NCBI GenBank assembly: GCA_002150815.3
Contig: NDFF03000050.1
Coordinates: forward strand, 1 to 64,000
Source of the DNA: Grammothele lineata
Taxonomy: Eukaryota > Basidiomycota > Agaricomycetes > Polyporales > Polyporaceae
Length of the DNA stretch: 64,000 bases
Reading direction: 5' to 3'
Shown here: positions 47,201 through 59,295 of the stretch, in pieces
Layout of the letters: each line of letters opens with the position of its first letter
Numbering within the stretch: the stretch's first letter is position 1
Translations under genes and position numbers: made by a program
Notes under the pieces: model-generated
The model's database searches: none
What the model was told of the DNA's origin: nothing
The model's input: only the letters and a program-made list of their open reading frames with translations

Positions 47201-47720
47201 CAGCGGAGTCTGCTGGCCAGACGGGGCCGAGGGACGCGCGAGCCTGGGTTCGCTCGGAGATGCACTTTCCGTCCTCCGCTTTCCGCTTTTCCCTTTCCGC
47301 TTTCACCGCAGTCCGCGGCCGCGGCGGAGAGACTGCGCAGTACTTGTGCGTGTGCGTCCGCGGTTTGCCGAAATTCAAGCTTGAAGTTCAAACGGTATGC
47401 TCAAACTGGGGTCGCAGGCCTAGGCCCGGCCCGAGGCCGGCCGACCTCTGAGCGCCCGAAGCAGGTCCCCTGTTCGGTAACGCGCTGGCTTCATCGGTGC
47501 CCATCTCCAGCGTGCAGCCACATGGACATGCTTAGGGCGTGTAACACGATCCATACAACGGTCCTGGTGGTCATTCGCGACCAACACTGTTCGATACGTG
47601 TATGTACATCCCCCAAAGCAGACTGTCCTTCGACAAACGTCGCGCTACGCGCGCGCGCAAATCTAAACTCTCCGGTAGAGAGCCCGCTCGTCCCCGCGAT
47701 CGGCACGGTACTCTGGAAAA
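44253..47720. other. Gene-poor stretch of 3.5 kb
   Basis: Between the phosphatase start and the first ABC transporter's 3' end. It should hold the phosphatase promoter. Many ORFs of 60-340 codons occur on both strands, but they are GC-rich, overlap each other and show no recognisable domain. A 62-codon frame at 46149-46337 starts MSMTPNKRSKYF; I cannot support it as a gene. A purine-rich imperfect repeat (GAACGGGAGCGA type) lies at 46918-46956. An unrecognised small or RNA gene cannot be excluded. Confidence 0.45.
46918..46956. repeat. GAACGAGAGCGG-type imperfect short repeat
   Basis: About six imperfect hexamer units (gaacgg/gagcga/gaacga). A low-complexity tract without a visible gene around it. 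Confidence 0.5.
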
Positions 47721-50555
47721 TCAAGACGCGAACGCCTCCGCCTGCACCTCCCACAGGCGCGCGTACTCCCCGCCCTTCGCGAGGAGCGCATCGTGCGCGC
47801 CCGCCTCGACTAGTCCCGAGTCGTCCATGTACCTGCGCCAGATCCCAGCGCGTGGTTAGCACGACCCTAAATGTAGTCATGGAAGAAAGTGAAGGATTGA
47901 GGAGGGTGCGACGCACAGGATGAGGTCCGCATGGCGCGTGAGCTTCCCGAAGCGGTGCGAGGAGAAGACAAGTGTCTTGCTCCCGCGCAGCTCGCGCAGT
48001 CGGTCGAACAGGTCTGCGGATGTGGATCGCGCGGGCGGCGTCGGTATAAGTCAGCGCATTAATACAGAAGCGAGGTAACGATGTACGCACTGTGTTCCGC
48101 GATGGGGTCAAGCGCCGCGCTTGGCTCGTCGAAGAGCATCAACCCAACCCTGCAGTCGTCGCCCACGACGGAGCGCATAAAGGTCCGCGCGCTGCCCGTA
48201 CGTGCATGCCCGCAATTAGATCAACGTTTCTCGTCTCGGCGCGCTCTCCGCCCGCCTATGACGGACACTTACACAGCAAGTCTCTGCATCTGGCCCCCAC
48301 TCAGCTCCGAACCGTCAAAACTCGATTTCTTGATCCCCGCAGCGGCGCGGAGCGCCGTGTAGTCCACCTCGACCCCGTTCGCGAGCTTCGAGCCCTCGGA
48401 CTCGGGCGCGTACTCGTCCCACACGGGCCGCTCGATGAATGAGTCGAACCCCTCGGGGAGCTTTTCCACGAAGCTGTCCGCCTCCGCGAGGCGGGCGGCG
48501 GCCAGCACGCGCGCGTCGTCGTGCGCGGCGGAGGGGTTCCCGAGCGCGATATTGTCCCGGATCTGGACGCGCGCTCGCGTCAGTCGAGGCTGAGTTGACG
48601 CGCGAGGGCGTGGTAGCACTCACGGAGAGGGGGAAGAGGGTGTAATCTTGGAAAAGAACGGAAATGGCGTCTCGGAGATCGTCGAGTCTGAGCGTTTTGA
48701 TGTCATGGCCCCCAACAAGGATCTGCCCTTCCTGAGGATCGTACAGCCGCGTAATCAGCTTGAGGATCGTGCTCTTCCCAGAGCCGTTCGCGCCAACGAT
48801 GACCTTCACATGAAAATGAGCATGATTTCGTTATCATGTCGTGAGGTCGAAACCGCTTACACATAGTTGCCCCGGGAGAAGGCTGAACGAGACGTTCCGC
48901 AACGCCCACTTATCAGCCTCAGGATACTTGAACGAGACGTCCCTACGACCGCGTGAGCGAGACCCACCCGTCACATCTTAGTGTACACACCTGAACTCCA
49001 GCGAGATCCCGTACTTGATCTGGGCGGAATCTTCAGGGAATGGGATAGTCCCGTCCTCCATCATGTTCGGGATCGAGCTGGCCTCGTAGAGCTTTCGTAC
49101 GGAGGCGAGCCGAGAGCTAATCGATTGGACCTTCGAGACCATCCCAATTAAGGTATGCCCAAAAGTATCTGCCGCGCCTTGCACTAACTGGAGCGAGGCA
49201 AGGGAGACGGGAAAGTCCGCGGGACACTCGACAGCCCGCAAGGTAAACAGAATCTAGGACACTTCACTGAATTAATCGGCTCAAATGCTAGCAAGGCTGC
49301 GTACCTGTGGGATGAACACGAATGGGTCTCGGACATAGTCCCAGACGGTGTTCTGGTAGATCATCTGGTCCTGCCACTCCAACCATTCGGCGTCTGCATC
49401 CCCGAGCCGATCCGCTGTTCCCTTGAACTCTATATATCGCATTGTGAGCAGCCCCCTCGGCCATTCTGAAACCGATGGATATCACCTGAGGTCGCAAAGC
49501 TATGCAAGTTGCTCGCGACGAACTCCTTTCGATAGTAAGTGTTCCTCACAACTGAGATCCAGCCCCGCATCTTCAAGTAGTCCTTCTCTACCGTCCGCGC
49601 AAGCCATACTGCGCCGCGATGAGAATCTAGAGCTTCGCACCAGTCAGATTGACACACCTCTTGCGGTCTCGAACATTTTCGTGCGCGCCATCCACACCAC
49701 GACCTGCCCCGGGAGCGCGACAGACGCGAGGAGCAGCCCGTCGCGCTGTGCATGTAGCACGTTGAATAGCACAGCGGTATGCGCGACGAGCTGAAGCACC
49801 GCGCCCACGATCTCCGTGACGAGGTCGAGGCTCTGCCACACCACCGTCTTGCCCCAGTACGAGTCCACGGTCGTCTCAAGCTGACGCCGCACAGGCGTAG
49901 ACGAGAACGTCTGGAAGTCAAGCCGCGCGTGCGCTGTGAAGGAGTGTAACCCGAACCAGCGCCGAATACGGGCATAGAGAGGCCGTTCAACTCTCTCTGT
50001 GACGTGGGCGAGGCTTCCGTGGAGAATGGTACATGCGAGCCGGCCAAGAGCGACACGCATCAATACCTGCCTGTCAACACTCCGGGTATCGATCGCGGCT
50101 TGGATCTGTGTTTTGCGTAGATGACCATGACATGATGACATGTATAGAAGATTAAGCACTTACGAGTGTCAGGAGTTGCCCTTGGAACATGCGGACCATA
50201 TTGAATGACCAATAAGATTATATGTGTAGCACCCTATTGCTTACCAGATGGTGACCGCAGGTATTAGACTCTTTGCGACCTTGATCAAAACATACCAGAA
50301 CGCCAACCAAGCGCATCCAGGGATATTGAATACTTCATGGACCATCCGAGCCACGAAAGGGAGGTCTTCGCGTATCGTGCTCAAGTGCTGCGATGCCGAC
50401 GTTAGCGGACTCTTGCTTGGCAAACCTTCGTACGTCTCCTCGTAGAAGTCCCAGACCCCGAAGCGGCTGCGTTTGATCTTTTTGGTGACGCCCGGAGGAG
50501 TTTTGGGCGTCTTATCACCGGAAGTGTGCTTCTCGTCAAGGACGCTGTCGTACAT
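47721..50555 (-). CDS. ABC half-transporter 1, with a suspect splice acceptor
   Basis: Membrane domain followed by one ATP-binding domain, about half the size of a full ABC exporter; substrate unknown. Exons on the minus strand are 50245-50555, 50164-50188, 49658-50105, 49486-49626, 49305-49429, 48991-49253, 48861-48942, 48624-48803, 48273-48562, 48091-48191, 47917-48013 and 47721-47832, giving 724 residues. Motifs: GANGSGKST (Walker A), Q loop LFQDYT, signature [11 protein letters not shown], Walker [17 protein letters not shown] loop FSSHRFGKL. Helices occur around [16 protein letters not shown] and in exon 3. The model needs an intron (50189-50244) ending in AT where both paralogues have AG. 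The only nearby AG would shift the frame. The next-but-one intron is only 31 nt. All other junctions are normal, so this may be a working gene with a rare splice site or a recent casualty. Confidence 0.8.
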
Positions 50556-51049
50556 GATGGAACTTTGTGTAGTAGTTGAGAGCGCATCAACGCCAGATAT
50601 GCGCAGGCTATATACCCTGCCAGCGCCCTGCGGCCGCGGAGTCTGCGTGTGGTCTGGTGGCTGTGATATTCGTGTGCGCGGGGTTGTGGCTGCCGAGATG
50701 GATGGGCTAGACAGGAGACGTATCGATGTCAGAATTGCCGGCTCCGGAGCGCAGGTATGTCACCGGAGCGAAGCTCAGCTGCCACGCCAATATCACCCGA
50801 GGACGTCAAAGCAAAACAGGTGCGTTGCATTACACTGTTTATCGAACAGCGAAGGAATTGCCAGATGTAAGAACATCCATTCGTCTAACATCCCTGTCGT
50901 TCGGAAGCGCTCGCGTGTTGACTCATGGGGCAACGGTGGCCACCACGAGGCTGATTTCACCGCTCGAGGCGCCGGCAGATCCATTCTTTCAGTCCGCTCG
51001 TTAGCTCATCCCGACGTCGAACTCGACACAAAAGGCGTCTCACAATCGT
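50556..51049. other. Spacer between ABC transporters 1 and 2
   Basis: About 490 bases holding the promoter of ABC 1 and the 3' flank of ABC 2. No gene recognised. Confidence 0.5.
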
Positions 51050-53823
51050 TCACGACACGAACGCCTGAGCCTGTATCTCCCATAATCGCGCGTACTTCCC
51101 GTGCCGCTCAAGAAGCGCATCGTGTGTTTCCGCCTCCACGATACCCGAATCATCCATATACCTGATGGCATCGGTGAGTACGGTTCCGCAAAGCCTGTTG
51201 ACGTTGTAAACTGCGTACAAGATTAGGTCCGCGTGCCGCGTCAACTTCCCAAAGCGGTGCGATGAGAACACCATTGTCTTGCTACCCTGGTGTTTGCGCA
51301 GCCGGTCGAACAGGTCTGAAAGGGAATGACATACGTAGCAGCGTCAGCGAAGGTGTATACAACATGGATAAGAGAAGACCCACTGTGTTCAGCGATGGGA
51401 TCTAAAGATGCGCTTGGTTCGTCAAATAGAAGCAGTCCTACTTTGGCGTCCGTCCGCACAACAGACCGCATGAAAGATCGCGCTCTGAGCAACGTCTAGG
51501 GTTAGAACTCTACGTGAGGGAGTAGTAGGGAAAACGTACACTGCAAGCCTTTGCATCTGTCCCCCGCTCAGCTGTGCCCCACTCGTCGAAAGCTTGTGTC
51601 CAGCTGCTGCACGCACTGCGCATCCGTCGAACACATTTTCCTTCGCCGTCCTGAATCCCTCCTGCGGACCTGAGTATCCATCTATCTCTGACAAAGGTTC
51701 GAGATACGTGTCGAGCCCCTCATCAAGCTTTTCTATGAACGGTTCCGCATCGCTCAGACGAGCTGCGAAGCGCACAGCGTCATCGTTGTTGGCATTGGCG
51801 GGGTCGCCCAGTGCGATATTGTCGCGGATCTGTTACTGCATGAGCATTCCAGCAGTCGGAGCGACTATGCAAGGAGAAAGCCGTACGGAGAGCGGGAAGT
51901 GGGTATAGTCTTGGAAAAGGACTGAGGTCGTCTGGCGAAGGTCGCTGAGTCTAAGGGTGCGAATGTCGTGGCCCCCGAATAAGATCGTGCCCTCTTCGGG
52001 GTCATACAGTCGCACTATAAGTTTGAGGATAGTGCTCTTTCCGGCTCCGTTGGATCCAACAATAACCTGGCTGCATATCAGCACAGCTGAACGACACCAG
52101 ATGCTGATCTGAGCGTACGCATAATTCACCCGGAAGCAGGGTAAACGAGACATTTCGTAGAGCGTAGCTCTTCGAGTCGGGATATCGGAAGGACACATTC
52201 CTGCGGCACGATAGGTAAGCCACGATAAGCTCTCCTAAGACGCCTAATTCAGCGCACCTGAACTCGATGGCAACCCCACCGTCCACCTCTTCTGGGTGTT
52301 GTGGGAAGGCAACGGCTCCGTCTGGTACGACGTTCGGGATAGAGCCTACTTGGTAGATTCTCTGAACCGTGAGCAGCTGATGGTGCAGGGTCTCGCTCGC
52401 CTCTATGATAGACATGACGGCATCCGCGAAACTACTGGCAGTAGTCTGGACCAAGTGCATCGTGGCCAGAGATTCCGCCCATCGTTCGGGACTTCGTGCC
52501 GCGCGAACGCTGAACGCGATCTGTGTATACAACACGTCATTCGTCATATCCGCGTGAGCGTTAGCAAGCGTATCAAACCTGAGGGAGATGGGCGAAGATT
52601 CTCTTCGCCGCGCTCCAACGGTCGTTGATGAAGCCCCTAAAAACCGTGGCGTCCATCCAGCTGACATTGTCATCGCCAAGGCGGTCAGAGGCGCCCTTGT
52701 ACTCTGAAAGATGGACGTCAGACGGGTATTTTTCACAACCACACTCCGACATACCAGCAATGGCGAAGTTGGCGAGATCTCCCGCGACCAACTCTTTTCG
52801 GTGCTTCTCGGTCATCACTGCCTTGCTCCATCCGCGTAACTTCAGATAATCCTTGTTCTTGGTTGTCCATGCGCTGGCTACATTCACTATAAGAAGCGGC
52901 ATTGTGTCGTTTCAAAGAGAGCTTACCCGAGGTGAACGCGAAGTCCTGATACTCCCACAGCAGCGGCAGAACCTCCAAGCCCAACGCGAACGTCGCCATG
53001 AGCAATCCGTCCGGCTGGCCCTTGAGGACATTGAAGAGTGCGTAGGCTTGTGTGCTGAGCCGGATTCCCGTTCCAACCAGGTCCGTGACGGACTTCAAGG
53101 TGTGCCAAACGGTAGTCCCTACGTAGACGTCGTTGACACTCCGCAGATCTCGCTGGACCTCCGGACGCTGGAACGTCTGAAGGTCGAGGCGGGCATAGGC
53201 TATGAAACCGTAAAGCGAGAACTGGCGTCTGACGCGCATGCTGAGCTTCCAGTCGACGCGACTGTTGATCTCCTCCAAGATGATGGATAGGACTGTGCTG
53301 GAGACATGGTAAGCACATATCCGAGCAATTCCATGCATATCGAGAGAACGCGTTTTGATGGCTCTATCCATCTGTGAAGAACGTTGAATAATCAGCAAAT
53401 TTGTGTACAGACGTCACATACTGTCTGTAGGAGCTGCCCTTGAAGCCTACGTAGACAGTGCGACGTCAGCGAAGACTTTTGGATGGTGGGTGAGATATAT
53501 CACCATATAGACACTGCTGGCATGAATGACGAAGCGAGCTCAATGGCTGTGTACGCCGATACCAGAAGTTTGCACCCCGGCACGGCAGCAACGTCCTTGG
53601 CAGCGCGAACGAGGTATGGCAAAGACTCGAACGTCTCATTCCGCCACTGCCTGAGCGATTGCGCCAGCGTGAATCCTCCCGCGTCCGGGTTCTTCTCTTC
53701 ATAGAAGTCCCAAATCCCGTGCCGGGTGTGCTTGATGATGTGGGAGCCGTTCGGGCAAGTTTGAGTGGGGAAATGCTCTACATGAGCCTGATCCGACACT
53801 GGGCTGTTCTCGTCTGACATCAC
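51050..53823 (-). CDS. ABC half-transporter 2
   Basis: Same family and layout as its two neighbours; substrate unknown. Exons on the minus strand are 53504-53823, 53423-53447, 52927-53371, 52755-52886, 52579-52703, 52258-52520, 52119-52200, 51887-52066, 51540-51829, 51384-51484, 51219-51315 and 51050-51161, giving 723 residues. The N-terminus carries GIWDFYEE, shared by all three in the form (G/V)WDFYEE, then PGCKLLVSAYTAIELAS as the first likely membrane helix. Motifs: [50 protein letters not shown] and the tail [13 protein letters not shown]. Every intron is GT-AG. Start is the first of two adjacent Met codons. Exons 2, 3, 5-12 match ABC 3 in length exactly. Confidence 0.9.
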
Positions 53824-54414
53824 GGAAGCGTAAAGGAGAAAGGATGCAGATAACTCTCAAACGAGCAAAACCGTGGCGGGGTGGGATAGATATCGAGGAT
53901 GCAACGACAGTGTTTTCATCACTATATGCGCACAAAGGCGTTCGATATCAGATGTAGAAGTCAGACTGAATACATACACACCATAGGTATTAAGCTGCAA
54001 ACCATTCCAAGTCGCTACATTCAGCTCTGTGCTCCCCAAGATGCGCCGCGCTCTCCTCCAAGAGCTTCTCCTTGCTTGCAATAACCGGCGATGCAGTCAA
54101 TACACTTGCTTCTCAAACGTAGTAGCGTGCTTCTTTGAGGAGTAGACAAACAAAGACTGTGAAGTAGGAAGAGTGCAACGGATGGTTGATGGACGGAAAC
54201 GAAAGGGCGCGTCGACGTCGCCAGCAGCGTCGCCACCGCGGCCGTTAATGCGCGCGCTTATTCAACGCGGTGACGTCATGCACTTCGCTGCCGATCTCCG
54301 GAACTCAAGAAATCGGAAAAGGTGCGCGAATGTCGAAGGAGCGATAACTGGACATGAAGTAGGAAATATTACACTAGCTACTAAGGCATCGTATCATTGA
54401 CCCGTACAAATTGA
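53824..54414. other. Spacer between ABC transporters 2 and 3
   Basis: About 590 bases with the promoter of ABC 2 and 3' flank of ABC 3. No gene recognised. Confidence 0.5.
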
Positions 54415-57205
54415 TCACGACACGAAAGCCTGAGCCTGTATCTCCCACAACCTCGCATACTCACCATGCTTCGCGAGCAGGTCGCTGTGAGTGCCAGACT
54501 CGACAATCCCCGAGTCGTCCATGTATCTGTCATATCCAGTCAGCGAGATTTCAGAACGTCAATGCTTAGCATAACACAGCGTACAAAATCAAGTCGGCGT
54601 GCCGCGTGAGTTTGCCGAAGCGATGTGACGAGAACACCATTGTCTTGTTTCCCCTTAGCTCACGCAGTCGGTCAAACAGGTCTTCAAGAGGATACCAAAA
54701 TCAGTTATAGGACGAATCGCGGAGAATATGATGACAGATACTCACCGTGTTCGGCCACAGGGTCGAGCGACGCGCTCGGCTCGTCAAACAGGAGGAGCCC
54801 TACCTTCGCATCTGCGCGTACGACCGACCGCATGAACGACCGCGCCCTGCACGTCCGTTTTCATCAACACACGAATGGAACACAGAGAAAGGTAGACACC
54901 CACACCGCGAGTCTCTGCATCTGCCCCCCACTCAACTTCGACGAGCTCGTGTACGCCTTGATACCCGCCGCGTTACGCACGGCACCCGTGTCGAATACAG
55001 TCCCCAGCGCGGTTTTCGCCCCATCCTCCGGACCCATGTACCCCTGTGCTTCCGAGATGGGCTTGATGTACGTGTCGAACCCTTCGTCGAGCTTCTCGAT
55101 GAGCGCTTCGGCGCCGCCCAGGCGGGCAGCGAGGCGTACATGCTCATCGTCCCCTGCGCCCGAAGGGTCCCCCAAGGCGATGTTGTCGCGGACCTAGAGT
55201 ATTCGGAATAGAAGTGAGATTCGCCGGTATCGGGGGAAGTGTGACAGCAAGCACGCACAGACAGAGGGAAGTGCGTGTAGTCCTGGAAGAGCACAGATAT
55301 CGCCTGACGGAGGTCGCTCAGCTTCAGCGTGCGAATGTCGTGCCCCCCGACGAAGATCGCGCCCTCCTCCGAGTCGTACAGCCGTACGACGAGTTTCAGA
55401 ATCGTGCTCTTTCCCGCGCCGTTCGAGCCAACGATGACCTGTCGGTTACGCTAATCAGACGAGAGAACCACGCCGCGAGCGGTGGCTGACACACGCAAAG
55501 TTGCCCCGGCAGCAGTTTGAATGACACGTCCCTGAGGGCGAGCTTCTTTGCCCCGGGGTATCGGAAGGAGACGTTCCTAGCTCGAAGTGAGCCACCCATA
55601 GGACTACAGTGTCCATACTTCCCCACACGAACCTGAACTCGAGGGAGATACCGTTCTCCACTTCCTCAGGGTTCTGAGGGAAAGCAAGCGTTCCATCGGG
55701 GACAGTGTTGGGTATGGTGCCAAGCTTGTAGATCTGACGGATGGATCGTAGCTGATAGTCCATGTTCCGACTTGTTTGGATGACGGAAAAGACTGAGAAC
55801 GCGAAGCCGCTCGCCGTCGTCTGCACCAGATGAAGCGAAGCCAGAGACTCTGCCCATCGCTCGGGCGTGCGCGCGGCGTGCACGCAGAACGCAATCTAGG
55901 AGCAGATCCATCAGCGTACTATCTGTTGGTGTACTTCTACGAAGAGACGTACCTGAGGGAGATGAGCGAATATCTGCTTGGCCGAGCCCCAGGGGTCTAC
56001 CAGCCAGCCTTCGAAGCGAGACGATTCTGCCCAGCCAACGTTCTGGTCACCCAACCTATCCACCGCGCCCTTGTATTCTAATGGGGGATGACGTTATAGC
56101 AGTGCGTGTTGCTGAGGGTATCGAACCCACCTGAAATAGCGAAGTTCGCGAGGTCGCCCGCGACGAGTTCCTTCCGGTGCTCTTCCTCCGTGACCACGGC
56201 GCGCCACCCGTGCATCTTGCGGAAGTCCGCGCTCTTCGTGGACCACGCCCACGCTAGTCTTTTCAGCACCACTTTCCACAAGCGACGCCCAAATGAGAAA
56301 ACTCACCCCCCGCGGCATTGAACACCCCATACTGCGACAGCAGCGGGAACGTCTCCAGACCCAACGCGAACGCCGCCATGAGCGGGCCGTACGGCTGACC
56401 CCTCAGCGCGTCCATAAGCGCATACGCCTGTGCGCTGACCCGAAGGGCAACTCCAAGCAAGTCCGTGACGCTCTTGAGCGCGTTCCACACCGTCGTGCCC
56501 TCGTAGCTGTCGCTGACGGCGCGCAGGTCCTGCTGCACGTCCGCGCGGTCGAACGTCGGCACGTCCAGGCGCGCGTACGCGGCGAAGCCGTAGAGCGAGA
56601 ATTGGCGCTTGACGCGCTCGTTGAGCTTGGTCTGGACGCGGAACTTGATCTCGCCCAGGGCGATGAACGCGATTGTGGTCGCGACGCGCCCGGCGCAGAT
56701 GAGGGCGAGGCGGCGGAGGTCGACGGAGCGCGTCGTGATCGCGAGGTCCATCTGCGGTGGGTATGGCGTCAAAGGCGCGATGATACAGATACAGGCCACA
56801 TACGGTATGCAACAGTCGACCCTGCAGCCTAACAAAAAGTCAACTCAGCAGCTCCACAAGCTCAAATCATGCAATCACATACCAGACAGAGGCAGCCGGC
56901 GCGAGCGACGTTACCAGCTCCGCCGACGCATACGTCAACGCCAGGAGCTTGCAACCCGGGATCGCGACCACGTCGTTCACCGCGCGGACAAAGAACGGCA
57001 CCGAGCCAACCAGATCGTTCCACTTCTGCTTCAAGCCCATCGCGATGGTAAGCCGCCCCGCATCAGGGTCCCTCTCCTCGTAGAAGTCCCATATCCCTTG
57101 GTGTGAGTGCCGGATAACGCGTCCCGCATAGGGATCATCAACAGGAGCGGACGGCTCCGGGTTCTCCGGAACGCCCACTTGGGCCTGCTTGTCGTGGTCG
57201 GCCAT
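54415..57205 (-). CDS. ABC half-transporter 3
   Basis: Same family as the two neighbours; substrate unknown. Exons on the minus strand are 56883-57205, 56804-56828, 56307-56751, 56131-56253, 55953-56077, 55633-55895, 55495-55576, 55259-55438, 54904-55193, 54746-54846, 54585-54681 and 54415-54526, giving 721 residues. The N-terminus has [14 protein letters not shown], the first helix [16 protein letters not shown]. Domain motifs: Walker A before STILKL in exon 8, [32 protein letters not shown]. The 25-nt exon 2 (W-LQGRLLHT) is conserved in all three genes. Head-to-tail order, same strand and same exon lengths point to tandem duplication. Confidence 0.9.
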
Positions 57206-58255
57206 CGCGAGCAGAAATCAAAGGCGAGATATCAGTCGACGGGGCTCACGTTATATGTGGCGGAATCCTAGGACACCAGCGCTCGAGTGGGCCGCTATCG
57301 AAGCGCATCGCTGGCAAGTCGACAGCCACAGTTGATATACGTATTGAACGCCAGTCGCGTACGTCTGCGCCGGTGGCTGCAAATACCGGGCGTTGCAAAT
57401 ATGAGTCACTCTGGGTCGATGTATGCGGTCGGTTAGGTACTCAGTTGACGGTCAGTTTGACCAACTGCGCCTCCGAGGGCCACAACAGGTTGTTCATCCA
57501 ACGCCCGGAAACCCATCCAGCTTCTGAGGAAACGTTGTACTTTATGACGATGTTCTCACATCTAGAGGTTATCCATGATCAGTTATTGGGAACTTAGTCA
57601 ACGCAGATCTCATTGGTGGAGGTTCAGATCGTACATACGTACCCTGTCCTGCCGGATCAACTCACGGCTAACGTGAACCTTCGCCAATACTCAACACCAC
57701 GGTCCCGCAGTGCGAAGTGTTCGCTGTAGAGAGTTGCTACAAGGCACTTCTTTCACAGATCCTGTGGAGTGGTGGGTAGAGTGATGAGCCGCCAAAATCG
57801 GTACCGCATCGTCAGCGCGAGCGCCTAAAATAACGCAATCCACCGCAACCGGCCTTCGAACTTCGCTGCCCTTCACGGGAGCCGCACTCCTCCGGTCGGA
57901 CCGGACCCAGGACCTGCGTGTGCCCGTCTCAACCCGCCACCCGGTGGGACAGCGCGACTGCAGCCGCGGCGAGGCTTATCGACGTGAGAGTAATCCATGC
58001 CATTCGTGTCAGTCGTGGACAAGGACGGAGATGTAGCTATAGGGTGGGTGCGCTTTTACTAGTACGTACTGTAAACGGATAAAAATAAATATACGGCAAA
58101 GGGGGTAGGGGAAGGGGGAGGAGAGGGGAGAACCAGACTGGTATACAGGGCTAGCAAACAACGAACGTAATGTGGCCTCGGGGCGGAGAAAGGACAGGAA
58201 ATCGCAAATGCCCCGAGGGCTGCGGAAGAAAAACGAACAAGGTCAGAGGGCGCGC
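57206..58255. other. Intergenic stretch, no gene recognised
   Basis: About 1 kb holding the promoter of ABC 3 and the 3' flank of the acetate-transporter-like gene. Short ORFs only; a 74-codon plus-strand frame at 57373-57597 has no support. Confidence 0.5.
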
Positions 58256-59295
58256 TTAATCGATGCGGCCTTTGGGGATGGGCCCCAGCGGGAGGGTGAA
58301 CCAGCTGTTGACGGGATCGTTGAGGAGCTCGGCGGTGCCGACGTAGAACGCGACCATCGCGGTGATGATGCCGAACGCGCCGCCCGCCGTGTTGAGCGCG
58401 TCGGCGTGCGCCGCGGAGAACTTTCCTGTGGCACGAGCGCGCGAGCGTCAGCAGTGTCCCAGCGAGTCCCGCGCCCGATATAGGTGCGAAGATGGAAGGA
58501 GACGCGAACGTACCTGCGCCGAGCAGGGCGAACGTTATCGTCAGGAAGAAGAACAGCACGACGAGCCCGAGGTTCCTGCGGAGCGAGGCGACCCTGGAGG
58601 AAGTGAGTGGTACGAGAACGCCGGGTAATCAGCACACGCGCGGGACCGTGAAACTGCGGAATAGACGCACAAGAGGAGGAACGTTATGATGAACCAGGTG
58701 AAGAGGTAGATGCCCAGCGCCGAGTCGAGCTCGCTCGTCGCGTCGCCGTACGCGGTGAGGATGCCGGAGCCGGGGATGAAAATTGTCCCGAACGACATCC
58801 AGAAGCCGCCGTACATGGTGAACGCTGCGCGCGGGAGGGGCAAAGTTCGGCGTTAATATGGGACGGTTGCTCTCATGGACGCGCCGGCCCGCCGTATCGT
58901 ATCTCGACCGGGCACGCAGCGAGGCCACTCACCGGTAGCGCCGAATGCGTTCGCGCACGCAAACTCCCACATGCCCGCCACGAACTGCGCGAGACCGCCA
59001 ACGAAGAGCGCCATGCCGATGACAACGTTGGGCGTCGCGACACCGCGCGCTTGAACGTTGAACATCGAGAGGATGAAAGTGGTGCTCGCGAAACCAAATA
59101 GACCGCTACACCGGGCGAAGCGCGAATCGGTAAGGAAATGCTGGTATCAGAGATGGGGATGACGACTCACAGCGGTGCGGGGTTGCCCAGCTTGCGTGTG
59201 TACGCCCAAGGCATGCCGAAGTTGTCGCCGACGGGGGCGTTAACGGGGGGGCCGTTGGCCTGGAGGGTGGGCTGTGCTTTCTCGAGGTGCGACAT
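58256..59295 (-). CDS. Gpr1/Fun34/YaaH-family acetate transporter (Ato-like)
   Basis: Plasma-membrane channel-like carrier for acetate or ammonium in yeasts (family knowledge). Exons on the minus strand are 59171-59295, 58933-59105, 58671-58824, 58514-58593 and 58256-58425, giving 233 residues, a normal length. The family signature NPAPLGLFGFASTTF spans the first splice junction (NPAPL|GLFGF). About six hydrophobic helices follow, including VIGMALFVGGLAQFVAGMWEF, YLFTWFIITFLLL and VVLFFFLTITFALLGAG, plus the conserved FTMYGGFW segment. The product starts MSHLEKAQPTLQ. The short C-terminus ends IPKGRID. All introns are 55-110 nt GT-AG. Confidence 0.93.
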
